DNA of 64,000 bases from contig NC_063983.1 of NCBI RefSeq assembly GCF_932276165.1, positions 1,681,501 through 1,745,500 of the forward strand. The letters are read 5' to 3'. The position numbers and the translations under genes are program-made. The notes below the pieces were generated by a model. The model was not told the origin of the DNA and did not search any database. It was given only the letters and a program-made list of their open reading frames with translations. Source of the DNA: Plutella xylostella. Its lineage: Eukaryota > Arthropoda > Insecta > Lepidoptera > Plutellidae. This document shows positions 1-9,641 of this stretch, one piece after another. Numbering within the stretch: the stretch's first letter is position 1; each line of letters starts with the position of its first letter.

Positions 1-682
1 ATAATAGGAACTGAAAGCTCAAAGCGCTTGTTATTTTACAGAAATGAGTAACGACTGTTGATATCTCCGCGTCGCGACACAATAATTAATCTTGATAGCG
101 AACATAACGAGTAATCTGATAGTTTTCTCTGAACTAGACACATTTATGTCAGCGGGCAGACACTCCGTGACGGTATGATTATCAAAGAGTTAGTCTAATG
201 CCAGCTCCCCTGATGCGATCAATTACTCATACGTCTGTGTTCTCAGTAATCTAGAGTAGTTATGGGTGATTTGGCATGAGTTATCGCTTTATAAAAGAGC
301 TTTGTGTCACATACATCCATGCATATGAACGTTTATAATCTTAGTAATTTCCGTCTAATTCCTAATTTAATAACAGATTTGGAACAAACATTCTTGTTCC
401 AATATTAATGTGTCCCAGATCGGTTTCGACTACGTTGGCTAATCTTATTTATCTCATTGTAATTTCTGCCTACGACTGGATCGAGAGACCTAGGACCATA
501 GCCGACAAAATTAGGTATAAAGTTTTTACATTCAAATCAAACATAGAAACACATTTCTTCTTACATCTCCCACCGTGTGCCATACCACCCGTCAACAACT
601 AAAACTAAGGAGGCGAGTAGCGTTGTCTGCAAGCCGTAGTGACAGTGTTGTAAGGGAGGGGGTAACCGACATAGTCTGGAAC
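1..682. other. Intronic or flanking DNA of the calcium-binding protein gene
   Basis: AT-rich sequence downstream, in the minus-strand sense, of coding exon 2 of the sarcoplasmic calcium-binding protein gene. The donor at 682-681 opens an intron that must run out of the window, because the next EF-hand residues are not found here. I see no other gene or repeat in it. Confidence 0.5.
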
Positions 683-849
683 CTTGTCGAAGTCAGCGAG
701 CTGGGCTATTTCCTCCCAGAGGCTCATCATGATGTGTTGGGACTTCTGCAGGCGCGCGGCGCTGCAGTCGCCCTTGCCCTCCAGTACGCATGCGCGGAGG
801 GCCAGACACTGGAAGTCATGGGCGTCCAAGTAGCCGTTGTTGTCGATAT
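683..849 (-). CDS. Scp: Sarcoplasmic calcium-binding protein, coding exon 2 (EF-hand 1)
   Basis: This internal exon encodes the first EF-hand of an invertebrate sarcoplasmic calcium-binding protein, a cytosolic Ca2+ buffer of muscle and nerve. Read on the minus strand, acceptor ..CCAG precedes ATATCGAC at 849 and donor AAG|GTTCC follows 683. The 167 nt enter in phase 1 and leave in phase 0. The loop reads DIDNNGYLDAHDF, with Asp/Asp/Asn at positions 1, 3 and 5 and acidic residues near the end, followed by the helix LALRACVLEGKGDCSAARLQ and by SLWEEIAQLADFDK, where the second EF-hand loop starts. The first base of the split Asp codon comes from exon 1 at 7367-7418, which fits exactly in phase and matches the family's N-terminus. 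Exon 3 lies beyond the window. The family identity comes from recognition of this pattern, not a search. Confidence 0.87.
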
Positions 850-2318
850 CTGGAACCGGGAGAGGTGGGTGTGAGTATTGCAAGTGGTTGGTCAGATAAT
901 GACTGTTCACTTTTGAATAGAGGCTCAAAAAGCGCCACCATACCCTGTCTTCCGCCTTCCTCATCTAATAGGCTAGCTGATGAATGATGGTAGTCTCTAA
1001 CTATACACAGACGAGGATGTAGAATATATTATCATGTGTGTATGATATTTTAGCAATTTCAGCTTTAAGGCAAAATTTGTCATCATCAGCATTATAATCT
1101 TGATGTTTTTTATCGCTCATTAATAGGTAGGTATGTGTTACGTTTATTAAAGGATAAGGTAAGTGCCTAGTTAATATTTTATGATTTACTTATCGTATTT
1201 GTGAACCTGAAAGTGGATTTATTTACTTAGTAAACATTTTCCATAACCCATAACTATTTTTCCTACACAAAAATGTATTCTGACACGTAAACACGGCAAC
1301 CCACACAGCCATTGGTCAGAGAGAGTAACGAAAATAGTTAACTCATCATACGCCGGTGAGCAAGAGTAGACATTTCGCAACGTAGTATGTAAATTGGTAT
1401 CGCTTGCCCAATTGGCTTGGGCTAGTAAACAATAGTGTATTAATTAATAGCAAGAGACATGCCAAGTGGAGCCTGGCTGTTGCAACTCGGCCTTCCGACC
1501 GCCGATCGACGGACAGACACATCGACAACTGCATAACAACACTTGGAGAGAGCGAAAGAAAATACTGGAATGTTCCGCGGCCATTTTCCGAGCCGTGGAA
1601 ATTTTACCGCTGTTGTGGGTTGATTCTGCAGCTTCAGAGTCAAATACGTGCTTTGATAAGTATAACTTGCGCAAGGAGCGTGCATAGTAAATAAGGTTAA
1701 TGAAAGTTTCAGACTAGATAAATAGTTGCATATTTCATGCTTAAAAATTGTCAATGCCGCAAAATGGATTTGTTTTCACACCACAGTCGTATTGGTAGAA
1801 TTAACTCGAGAGTCTTTTGTTTTGTTTTAGAGTTGTTTCTTATTGTCGCTAGTTTTAAAATAGACTATTATTTTTGAATGTGACTCCCAAATAATCGAAA
1901 ATTTATCAAATTGTCCTCAATATCCTATCCACAGAAGGCACCAGGCAGCAATATGTTAGAATGTTGGCTGCGCAATGAGGAATGCCAATCAAATTGATCG
2001 CGCCACTGCATCCGACGGGGTTTGCCGCGCAAAATTACGATAATTGACACCAAAGATTGAAGAGCTGTCGGCGAGTGGGTAATGGGCGCCGTCCATCAAA
2101 AGTTTATGATACATTTTGTTAGCTTCAACATCACTCATATGATACACGTGTTTTGTCACCGTTTGGTATAAAGGATTGTTTTTGTACTTAGGGCGGTTTA
2201 GAGATACCTGTAGGTATATCTAGGTATCCTAGGAGGAGGTTATGGGATAGATATGTAAAGGTGTCGAAGAATGATACAGGAAACACCCTATTCAGTATCT
2301 TGGACGGAAACATATAAC
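850..2318. other. Intron 1 sequence without a recognised element
   Basis: Part of the 6.5-kb first intron of the calcium-binding protein gene. A stretch at about 1404-1700 is open in several frames on both strands and is less AT-rich, but shows no domain, splice pattern or repeat that I recognise. Confidence 0.4.
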
Positions 2319-2321
2319 TAA

Positions 2322-2461
2322 GGGCTGATTTTTCAATAGTCAGATAAGTGTTATCTGAGGAATAAAATTGTTGCTGTCACATCTGAATGTTTGTATTAGA
2401 GAATGACAGCAACAAATTTATTCTTCAGATAACACTTATCTGACCATTGAAAAATCAGCCC
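2322..2461. mobile_element. Palindromic MITE, PIF/Harbinger-like (TAA target duplication)
   Basis: A 140-bp fold-back element. It begins GGGCTGATTTTTCAATAG and ends with the inverted complement, with arms of about 60 bp and few mismatches. Identical TAA trinucleotides flank it (2319-2321, 2462-2464). GGG termini with a TWA-type duplication are typical of PIF/Harbinger MITEs. It has no coding capacity. Confidence 0.75.
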
Positions 2462-2865
2462 TAAGTATATGTCAGTATTTTCAGGAAATATAGGTTTTCT
2501 ATTGTCTGTTTACAAATACTGAGGGAATTATGAGCAGTAGAGGAAGATGTTAATTAGTGTGTATATTTATCAGAGTTCAGAGGCAAGAATATTATCAAGC
2601 GCTAGACAACCGAGCGGCGCTTATTCCATACGTTGGAGCCTGGAAGATCTTTTCTGCTAAAGCTTCTGAAAGAAGTAAGTAGCATTGTTTTAGGAAGTCC
2701 CTAGCCATGCAGCGCTAAACAGGAATAATGGGCCAGGTAATTAGTAAGATTCGGGGATTTTTAGATTTTTAAATTTACCGTATGGCAGATGTAAATGTTT
2801 TCACTTAGTTAACTTTTAATTTTAGATTAGCCTAACTACTTACTAGTCACTGTTTCATTGTATTT

Positions 2866-3128
2866 ATATAAATAAATAAATAAATATGTGGGGACATCTC
2901 ACACACGGCCATCCGACCCCAAGCTAGGCAGAGCCTGTGTTATGGGTATCGGACAGCTGATATATCTACACAAATACATAGATAGATACATATTAAATAT
3001 AAATATCAACACCCAAGACTAGACCCGAGTACAAATATCTGTCATTAAACAAATATCTGCCCCAGTCGGGCATCAAACCTTCGGCTTAGCAGTCAGGGTC
3101 ACTAACCACTACACCAGTCGGCCGTCTA
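2866..3128 (-). mobile_element. tRNA-derived SINE (family 1), near full length
   Basis: On the minus strand the 5' end at about 3125 carries an RNA polymerase III A box (TGGTGTAGTGG) and a B box (GGTTTGATGCC) in a degenerate tRNA-like head. A body ending GATGTCCCCACATA and an (ATTT)n tail at 2866-2886 follow. This is the common lepidopteran SINE layout. Head fragments of the same family occur at 22610-22697 and 50655-50708. Confidence 0.8.
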
Positions 3129-3129
3129 T

Positions 3130-3663
3130 ATAGGATATCGTTTCCGTATTTTTGGGAGTTATTACTACTAAATTGTGTATTTTCATAAGGTCCGAATTAT
3201 CTATTGTTGCAAGCTTCGATTAAAACAAAAGAAATAAGTAAGAACAAGAACTATTGCTTTGTAGGTCTCACGAGATAAGTCATGATTCATGCAGGTTTCA
3301 TGACTTTCATGGCATACACAGTGAAAAGTCAAAGTCCAATAATAGTTATCTACCATATTTATGTATCATGCAGGCATCAATGTATGAAACCTACTTATTG
3401 CGTAGCGATCTACTACAAAGATACGATTGTTTCACACGTTTTGGCTGTAGATGGATATTGTAGTGACATGCTGCGGCATCAGGCATTATTGGCGTGACTC
3501 CGGTACAAAGTTGTCAGTACCGGAGCGCCAGGCATGCCTGCGATGCGACGCCTGCGCAACCATTAGCTCGATGCCACATTCACTGCACTACATTGTTCTT
3601 AATTACCTTCTGATTGATTAAGTCGCACTTGTTTACTAACTAACACAATGGCTTATGTTTATA
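3130..3663. other. Intron 1 sequence, nothing recognised
   Basis: Single-copy-looking AT-rich sequence with short overlapping open frames that show no domain. Only the lack of recognisable structure can be stated. Confidence 0.35.
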
Positions 3664-4506
3664 TTAAGTTGTAGGTATAGGAAGGTGCTTTCGAGATGTG
3701 GAATTTCCAGTAAAATTGAGTGTAGCGTCAAAATGGAATCTGTAAATAATATTGTAGAAATATTTTTCAAAAATCTTCGATATAACTGAGATTAATGCTA
3801 TGGGTCTATAATATTTCAGTTGTTGTCTATCTTCTTTCTTAAAGAGCGGTTTTACAACAGTCGGCTTCAACTTTGTAGGGAATATACCACTATCAATGCA
3901 TAAGTTCACTATATAAGCTAAGACAGGAGCAATTATTTCAGCGACAGATTTGAGGACTTTTGTACTTATGTCGTCATAACCGACACTATTTGTGTTTTTC
4001 ATATTTTTTATAATTTTTAAGATGTCAATAGCCTGCGCTGGTGTCATAAACATAGAATTAATTGATGATTCAATATTAATAAGTCCTGGTCCAGGGTCAT
4101 TTTTTATATTACTATCAATTGAGGTTTGGTCAATAAAGAAGTCATTAAATGCGTCTGCTATCTCCTGTGGATCCGTAATCAGTTTGTCATTATTCAGAAT
4201 ACTATGAATCGGTTCTTTAGGAAAGTTATTTTTGCTATCATTTATAATTTGCCATGTTGCTCTACATTTATTTTCTGATGTCTTAATAGTGTGACAGTTT
4301 TGGGCTTTTTTAGTAAGTTTTATAATTTTTTTAAGTCGATATGAATAGGATTTTAAGGTTATTTTATTAATATGGTTTGGATTTAAGCGACATTGCCAAA
4401 GTAGTTTTCTTTGTTTAATACTGCACACTTTTATGCCTCTGGAGATCCATTTCTGTTTTCTCTTAGTATTAATTTTAATCAATAATTTAGGAAAGCACAA
4501 GTTATA
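3664..4506 (-). pseudogene. Non-LTR retrotransposon ORF2 fragment: linker and N-terminal reverse transcriptase
   Basis: A minus-strand frame of about 300 codons encodes the region between the endonuclease and reverse transcriptase, then the first RT blocks. The signature segments are NSVGYDDISTKVLK, NLCIDSGIFPTKLKPT, VKPLFKKEDRQQLKYYRPIA and LISVISKIFEK, typical of CR1/jockey-like non-LTR enzymes. The frame breaks shortly after, so the catalytic FADD block and 3' end are missing. That is the wrong end to lose in ordinary 5' truncation, so a later deletion is likely. Its 5' continuation lies at 6120-6400, separated by the DNA transposon at 4507-6119. Removing that element and one TA restores an in-frame join (..FLNIFMLLY then NLCFPK..). 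Confidence 0.88.
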
Positions 4507-5336
4507 CAGGGTGTTAACTTGATTGCGTTGGAGCGGGAAATGGTAGATACAGCTGATGATACTGAACACGATAACACATTAAAAAACGTATTTTATTTGC
4601 TTTAAGCTGACCAACATAAAACAGTTTTATTTAGTTCATTTTAAAATTTCATAGTCACCCTATTCATGTTTAGGTACGTTTGACAGAATGACCATGAACT
4701 TGAAAGCCAAGGTCAAGGCCAAAAAAATCAAAGCCAAGGTCAATAAAAAAGTATGCGTGCATCAGCACCACACTTGGAGCCACATCGTCAAGGTACCTAC
4801 CGAGATTTTGGGTACTCAAAGTACCCAATCCATTGTAGACATTTCATTTTACTCCATAAGTATCGCTTTATTGATACACAATAATTATCTTTTATGAATA
4901 CAGAATAGTTTCATTTTATGCTTCATAACATAGGACACACGTATTCACAGCACAGCACAACATAAAACGAGATGAGGAACAAGGCTTGGTAATCAAAAGA
5001 TAGAATTGTAGGTACCTTTTCCCTTTTAGGTAATAATTGTAAAAAAATATTGTAAACAAGTAAACAACAATGACTGACTGACAGACTAGATCCACAGAGA
5101 AGGTAATGACTATCATAAATACTCGATGGTTATGATACGCGAGATTGTTATTATTCTACTGGTATTCAAAGTGAGGCCATACTTATTATGAGGATTTCCG
5201 TACTATTCGTCATCAAAGACGTCTCAATCGCAAGTACACAACACAAATCGAGATGAGCGGGAGTAAGTAAACCAATTCGTCGTCCAAGTAGACCCTGTTA
5301 TCACCCTGTTATGCATTGTGGTCTTTTATCTTTAGC

Positions 5337-5461
5337 TGCGTACAGACCGGCCAAACGAACGCCAACGAACGGGTTTTGTTGACCTTCGTTGCTCAATCTG
5401 CCCCTGTATTATGTATGATAAATGTCCATCGGTGGGCGTTCGTTGGGCCGGTCTGTACGCA
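5337..5461. mobile_element. Short hAT-like MITE nested in the 1.6-kb element
   Basis: The 125-bp unit has inverted ends TGCGTACAGACCGGCC at both sides, followed by AACGAACGCC-like subterminal sequence. The flanks TCTTTAGC (5329-5336) and TCTTTAGG (5462-5469) look like an 8-bp target duplication with one change, the hAT size. The same unit sits at the same place in the other host copy (47638-47762), so it jumped in before the host element spread. Confidence 0.72.
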
Positions 5462-5656
5462 TCTTTAGGTAATAAAAGAAAAATAAAACGTGGTGAGTAT
5501 CAAGGGTGAATACTAAACGCATACCTTATTCTGAGTAAAAAGGTTTAATTATTGTTCTGAGCTCCTAGAAAGTCATAAATTATATTCTGTACGATCTATG
5601 AAACTTTATGCACATCAGCTGTTTAATTGTTGATTAGTATGTCATTAATCACCATG

Positions 5657-5808
5657 TTTATTTATTTTTTTGCACATCTTTGTACCAGTTTTCCTGTACC
5701 TCCTGTAGGTTGGCTGGTAGAAAATGCTCTTAGCATTAAGCCCACCTTTTGTACATTTATTTTATATTTGTGCAATAAAGAATTAAATAAATAAATAAAT
5801 AAATAAAT
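5657..5808 (+). mobile_element. 3' end of a CR1-like non-LTR element
   Basis: This segment is absent from the otherwise collinear copy at 46805-48271, so it is an insertion. It holds a 3' UTR (GGTTGGCTGGTAGAAAATGC, then GTGCAATAAAG) and ends in an (AAAT)n tail. Similar 3' UTR stretches occur near 26945-27830, 37955-38057 and 55990. Confidence 0.75.
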
Positions 5809-6119
5809 AATTTCAATTTTATTTAATAATTGTTATTACCTACTGTGTAATTAATTACAATCATAGTTACATCAAATAAATTATGAAAAGTGAAGTTGAT
5901 AACAAATTTACAGTGTGTGTTCTTTTGCAATCGAATGTCTCATTGGTTATGTGTTTGTGTAGGGTGACCATGTTTTTGATTAAGGTAAAACTTTCCACTT
6001 TACTTTAGACTTTAAACATAAATATTCGAGATTCTGATGTTTTTTTTCTTAGAAACGTGCTTGGTTAGACTAATACTAACCCCCATTTCCCGCTCAAACG
6101 CATTCTAGTTAACACCCTG

Positions 6120-6400
6120 TATAGCAACATAAAGATGTTCAAGAAGCTATCATATGCCTTGTTTGGGTCATGGGTGTTATAAATATCTGAGAAGTTCAAA
6201 TTCGCTATGCTATCTTTGAATTTAACAATATTTTCTTTACACATGTCCCGTTTTCTTACAAACCAGTGGTTAAACTTACATGATTTCTGAACTGGATATC
6301 TTAGAAGTTGTGCTGTGTGGTCTGAGAGACCGTAATCTATGTAGTACTGTAGCACTACAACTGCGGGATTTTGCATGTGCAAAATTGTCCAGGCATGTCC
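6120..6400 (-). pseudogene. Non-LTR retrotransposon ORF2 fragment: end of endonuclease domain
   Basis: The minus-strand frame reads YYIDYGLSDHTAQLLRYP, where SDH is the conserved C-terminal signature of the APE-type endonuclease of non-LTR elements. A basic linker (WFVRKRDMCKENIVKFKD) follows. It continues into 3664-4506 once the 1.6-kb transposon is removed. A frame shift seems to separate it from a TCLDN-like block just upstream, and the 5' remainder of the element is not found. Confidence 0.75.
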
Positions 6401-6646
6401 CGCTTTTTAATCTAGTTGGCTCTCTTATTTGTAATTTTAATATTAATAAATGATGCGGAAGGTATGCGGATTGCCAATTCAGAATCGAGTAGATGAAACA
6501 ATGATAAGAATAGATTCCTGTGATAGCTATCCGTCATAATCTATCTATGTATTGTATGGTTCTTTACAACAGTTCACCTATCAGGGGAAACCCTCAGAAA
6601 TTCTGAGATTCTGTAATGTTAGGTTCGGAGTGAGAACCTAACTTTA

Positions 6647-6720
6647 TAGAATAGAATAGAATAGAATACTTTATTTGCGTAAAACAAGCCCTACCTTTAG
6701 TACTGGCGTGATGATGTTCT
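6647..6720 (-). repeat. Non-LTR 3' terminus with (AGAAT)n-type tail
   Basis: On the minus strand a GCAAATAAAG polyadenylation-like 3' end runs into a TATTC pentamer repeat at 6647-6670. This is the usual 3' end of lepidopteran non-LTR elements. No coding part is attached. Similar tails lie at 9018-9070 and 42050-42140. Confidence 0.55.
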
Positions 6721-7366
6721 ATTGGACATTATAATTTATCGTAGTTTTTGCGTCTGATTCTTTCGCAGATTCAGTTAATAGGATGCAACTTGGTTATCGG
6801 TAGAATTTTAGGCGATTATAAGAGAAGACCCGACAGGCAAATGAATAAACGGACATGTAAGACCCACAGCATACATATAGGTAGGTACTAAATAAACCTA
6901 AGTAACTAGTAAATAAACCTATCGATATAATTCGGTTCGATGAGAAATTTGTAGACTACAATCGAGCTCTTGCGCAGTCTAAAATAGACCGGAAAGATTT
7001 ATTACAAAAGTGACGATAATGAAACAAGGACACAATCGGAAGCCGCTGCCAGGCTGAAGAACCCGGGGTGATCAGCTATTCGATACCATACAATACCTAC
7101 GTTACTGGAGTCTGATGTAAACACCGGCTAAACTTTGTTATGTGTTAAGCAGTTGATGTCGATGCTGCTACTGGGTGTATCTAGCAGTGCCGATTTTGTT
7201 AGGCGTCGTCGAACAACCACAAGATGAGTAGGAAGGAACGCTTCTCCCATGGAAACTCTATGTATTGTTTGGTTACAGTTAACACGAAATAAAACAACTC
7301 ACATTTTATGTAAACTGACAAAAACAGCACAGGAAACCGCAATGTGGCGGCAAAACACTAACTCAC
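6721..7366. other. Intron 1 sequence near the first exon
   Basis: Apparently unique sequence between the repeat tail and coding exon 1 of the calcium-binding protein gene. First-intron sequence close to a promoter can be regulatory, but no specific site is recognised. Confidence 0.35.
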
Positions 7367-7418
7367 CGTAGAGATATCTGACAACGAACGCCACCCTGTT
7401 GTCCCAAGTGTAGGCCAT
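7367..7418 (-). CDS. Scp: Sarcoplasmic calcium-binding protein, coding exon 1
   Basis: The exon encodes MAYTWDNRVAFVVRYLY plus the first base of an Asp codon (52 nt). The start sits in the strong context CCGCCATGG, and the exon ends TACG|GTGAGT, a consensus donor. The peptide matches the N-terminal helix of arthropod sarcoplasmic calcium-binding proteins, which leads directly into the first EF-hand, and it joins exon 2 (683-849) in phase 1. A longer open frame upstream (to about 7523) is proline-rich 5' leader and is not taken as coding. Together the two exons give 73 residues of a protein that is usually about 190. Confidence 0.9.
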
Positions 7419-7640
7419 GGCGGAGAGTGCGGGTGCTTCGGGGCAGGGGCTCAGCGGCGGCGGCAGTCGCGGGACGACTGGGCCACCGCCCGCGCCCTCT
7501 CGCCACGAATAACCACGACTCAACTCGCCTCAACCCGTGACGTCACGCCACGCTGCAGCTCGAAAATACCACCGCAACGCCGCACGCCACATCTGTCGAT
7601 TTAACTGCTTTCCGACCGTTGGCACACCGCTCAAACTTGA
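7419..7640 (-). promoter_or_regulatory. GC-rich 5' leader and probable promoter of the calcium-binding protein gene
   Basis: GC- and CpG-rich block directly upstream of the start codon, standing out from AT-rich surroundings. It should contain the 5' untranslated region and promoter. An AT-rich TATA-like stretch lies further upstream near 7750-7760 on the same strand. No exact start site can be fixed. Confidence 0.5.
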
Positions 7641-7994
7641 CCTGTTATTGCAGTCGTCTGCGCGCAAGGTCCTTTGATTAATTGCGATGCAATCTAAAAT
7701 GATCGCCGCTCTCCTAATGGCTTATTGTATTACTAGCCGGGGCGGGTCGGTATATTTTTAATGTGCGGACCCCAGCTTCCGTCAGCGACTGTTTGGCATT
7801 TATTATACGGAGATAGATTTATGGCTTTCACCAAATGTTTTGATATTCATTAAAACGTTGTAGTGAATTGATGAAGACGAAGAAGTGGGTAACTACGACA
7901 GTGATTTAAGTCCTCATATCCTACAGGCAATGGCATGCTCTTCATGCATGCCTTCTGTGGTCTGTCCATATTAGCGGACTGTGCCACCACCACC
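7641..7994. other. Intergenic sequence
   Basis: Upstream flank of the calcium-binding protein gene. Nothing recognised beyond the TATA-like stretch near 7755. Confidence 0.35.
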
Positions 7995-8735
7995 ATGCTA
8001 CTTAAGATCATTAATCATCTCAGACATAGGACGTCCACTGCTGAACACAGGTCACCCCCTATTCTATAAAAGTATTCTATTCTATTCTCTAAGAGGGTGG
8101 TAAGTACCTGCACCTGGCTCTCTCGAGTGGAACCTTTGTGCACACCCCCAAGGTCTAAACTGCCTTTCTAAGCTTGGACCATTTCCCACCACGCTGGTGC
8201 ACTGCGGGTTGGTGGGTTCACATATCTAGATGCGCTAAATCATGCAGGTTTCCTTACGATGTTTTCCTTCACCGTAAGAGCGATGGTATACATTGTACTT
8301 AAATTCAAAGAACTCATTGTTTAATGTTTAATATGTTTATTCATTGGAACATGTCAGCGCCGGGATTCGAACCCGCATATCTGGCGTGAGAAGCGGGCGC
8401 TTAACCGACTGAGCTACCACCGTTCTGGTCACCCCCTTATTTGCACCTTGTCCAATCGGAGGTGGCCCGCATCCAGCGCTTCCCCGCAGACTTGACTAAC
8501 TAGTTCGTCCGTCCGCTTGTCGGCACGTGGTCTCTACTCAAAACTCTTCTGCTCCATCAGACCCATCAGTCCTTCGAGCAGTAATGTGTCTGGCCCACTG
8601 CCACTTCAGCTTCCTGACGTCGGTTACTTACGGTTCGTCTACGGATCTCTTCATTTTTCTGATTCGATCACGTAGAGACACGCCGAGCATAGCCCTTTCC
8701 ATAGCTCGCTGAGTTAGGTACTTCGAGCCTATTCA
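7995..8735 (-). pseudogene. 5'-truncated RTE-clade retrotransposon, split by a SINE
   Basis: Minus-strand remnant of the C-terminal region and 3' end of an RTE-clade endonuclease/reverse transcriptase element. The recognisable block near 8715-8640 reads AMERAMLGVSLRDRIRK. The characteristic 3' end, complementary to GGACGTCCACTGCTGAACA, lies at 8029-8048. A SINE (8061-8426) is inserted inside and flanked by an 11-bp duplication, GGTCACCCCCT, at 8050-8060 and 8427-8437. Frames are broken. Confidence 0.75.
8061..8426 (-). mobile_element. tRNA-derived SINE (family 2), full length with target duplication
   Basis: On the minus strand the 5' head (8426 downward) carries A box GGTAGCTCAGTCGG and B box GGGTTCGAATCCCGG. 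A unique body follows, then a (TTCTA)-type pentamer tail near 8061-8090 seen from the plus strand. The flanking 11-bp direct duplication in the host RTE proves insertion by retroposition. Partial copies lie at 13970-14157 (head half) and 35352-35545 (tail half). Confidence 0.87.
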
Positions 8736-9641
8736 AGAGGTCCAAAGTTAGAGGCATAAAATATAGGTATATACTTACTGAAACAACCCTAACTAAGGAA
8801 ACTACGCACATACCAATTTATCGATTGCCTAAAATCACCTGCCAGAGATAACATCCTCATTTTATGTTGTTAGTACCTTATTCCTATGTACATAATACCT
8901 AACTATATTGGTACTTATAGGAGATAGCGAGATGAGATACCGACTCGACAATGCTGCGGTTGGTGATAGGCAGGCTGATGCTGATTCAATTTAAGGACGG
9001 TGTGCAAATTAGTTTAAGTATAGAATAGAATATAATAGAATAGAATAGAATACTACTTTATTGACTAAAAATAACACACAGTATACCTACCTACTAACAT
9101 TATCGTAGGCAAGTATAGCTTGTAGTTATATAGTTAGGTAGTTTAGGTACTAAATGGTTAGGCTAGGCTAATGTAGAGCTGTAGGTAGACCTACACATAG
9201 TTTATAAAGTCTTAGTACTGATGTGCTTTAAATATAATATTCTCCATCTAAGATTGTGATTCATTGCAATGGTAGTTTAGGCGTGCTGCGGTTGCACTCT
9301 TGGCTTGAGGCACTTAGGTTTGAAACATGGTGCATGCGTTTTGTTCCATATTTATATTTAGGTATACAAATTAAAAACATGAGAATTTTGGTACGGATCA
9401 TTGTATAAACTAAACGCTTTGCACAGGTTCACTTTTTACATTGCAGCGTCTCACCGGTGTAAATAAAAGTCAGGATTACAAATAAACTGTATGAACCGTT
9501 GCAACAACAGTTCATTTTTTACATTGACAGAAGGATTTGACAGGATCTGACATTTGTCACTGTCACGTTAATATCATCAGGCATCAGTCATGTTTTGTTT
9601 ATTTTCTCATGAATGAAACTGTAGTTTAATAAAAGCCAAAT
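8736..9641. other. Intergenic sequence upstream of TXNDC15
   Basis: Contains a non-LTR type tail of AGAAT pentamers at 9018-9070 followed by TTTATTGAC. The rest appears unique. The TXNDC15 promoter must lie in the last few hundred bases, but no clear core motif is visible. Confidence 0.4.

Larger units (their letters stand above)
4507..6119. mobile_element. Non-autonomous TA-target DNA transposon, copy 1 (1.6 kb)
   Basis: The terminal inverted repeats begin CAGGGTGTTAACT and continue to GAGCGGGAAATGG on both ends (about 38 bp, imperfect). TA dinucleotides flank the element (4505-4506, 6120-6121), as in Tc1/mariner-type insertions. It interrupts a minus-strand non-LTR ORF2. A second copy at 46805-48271 is about 97% alike by eye. 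Copy 1 is longer mainly because of a 150-bp insertion at about 5657-5808. Both copies share a 69-codon lysine-rich open frame (4688-4897 here). I treat this as chance conservation between young copies, since no transposase motif is visible. Confidence 0.88.

Noticed and set aside
1404..1754. Cluster of open frames on both strands in intron 1
   Set aside because: No domain or splice signals; mutually exclusive frames.
2866..3128. CRISPR or phage-type repeat structure anywhere in the window
   Set aside because: Direct repeats present are microsatellites and transposon copies; there is no regular repeat-spacer pattern and the DNA is clearly from an animal nucleus.
7419..7523. Upstream extension of the open frame before the calcium-binding protein start
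   Set aside because: Proline/glycine-rich leader. The conserved N-terminus and a perfect start context lie at 7418.
8355..8426. tRNA-like sequence with good A and B boxes
   Set aside because: It is the head of SINE family 2: no acceptor stem pairs, a SINE body and tail follow, and a target duplication surrounds the whole unit.
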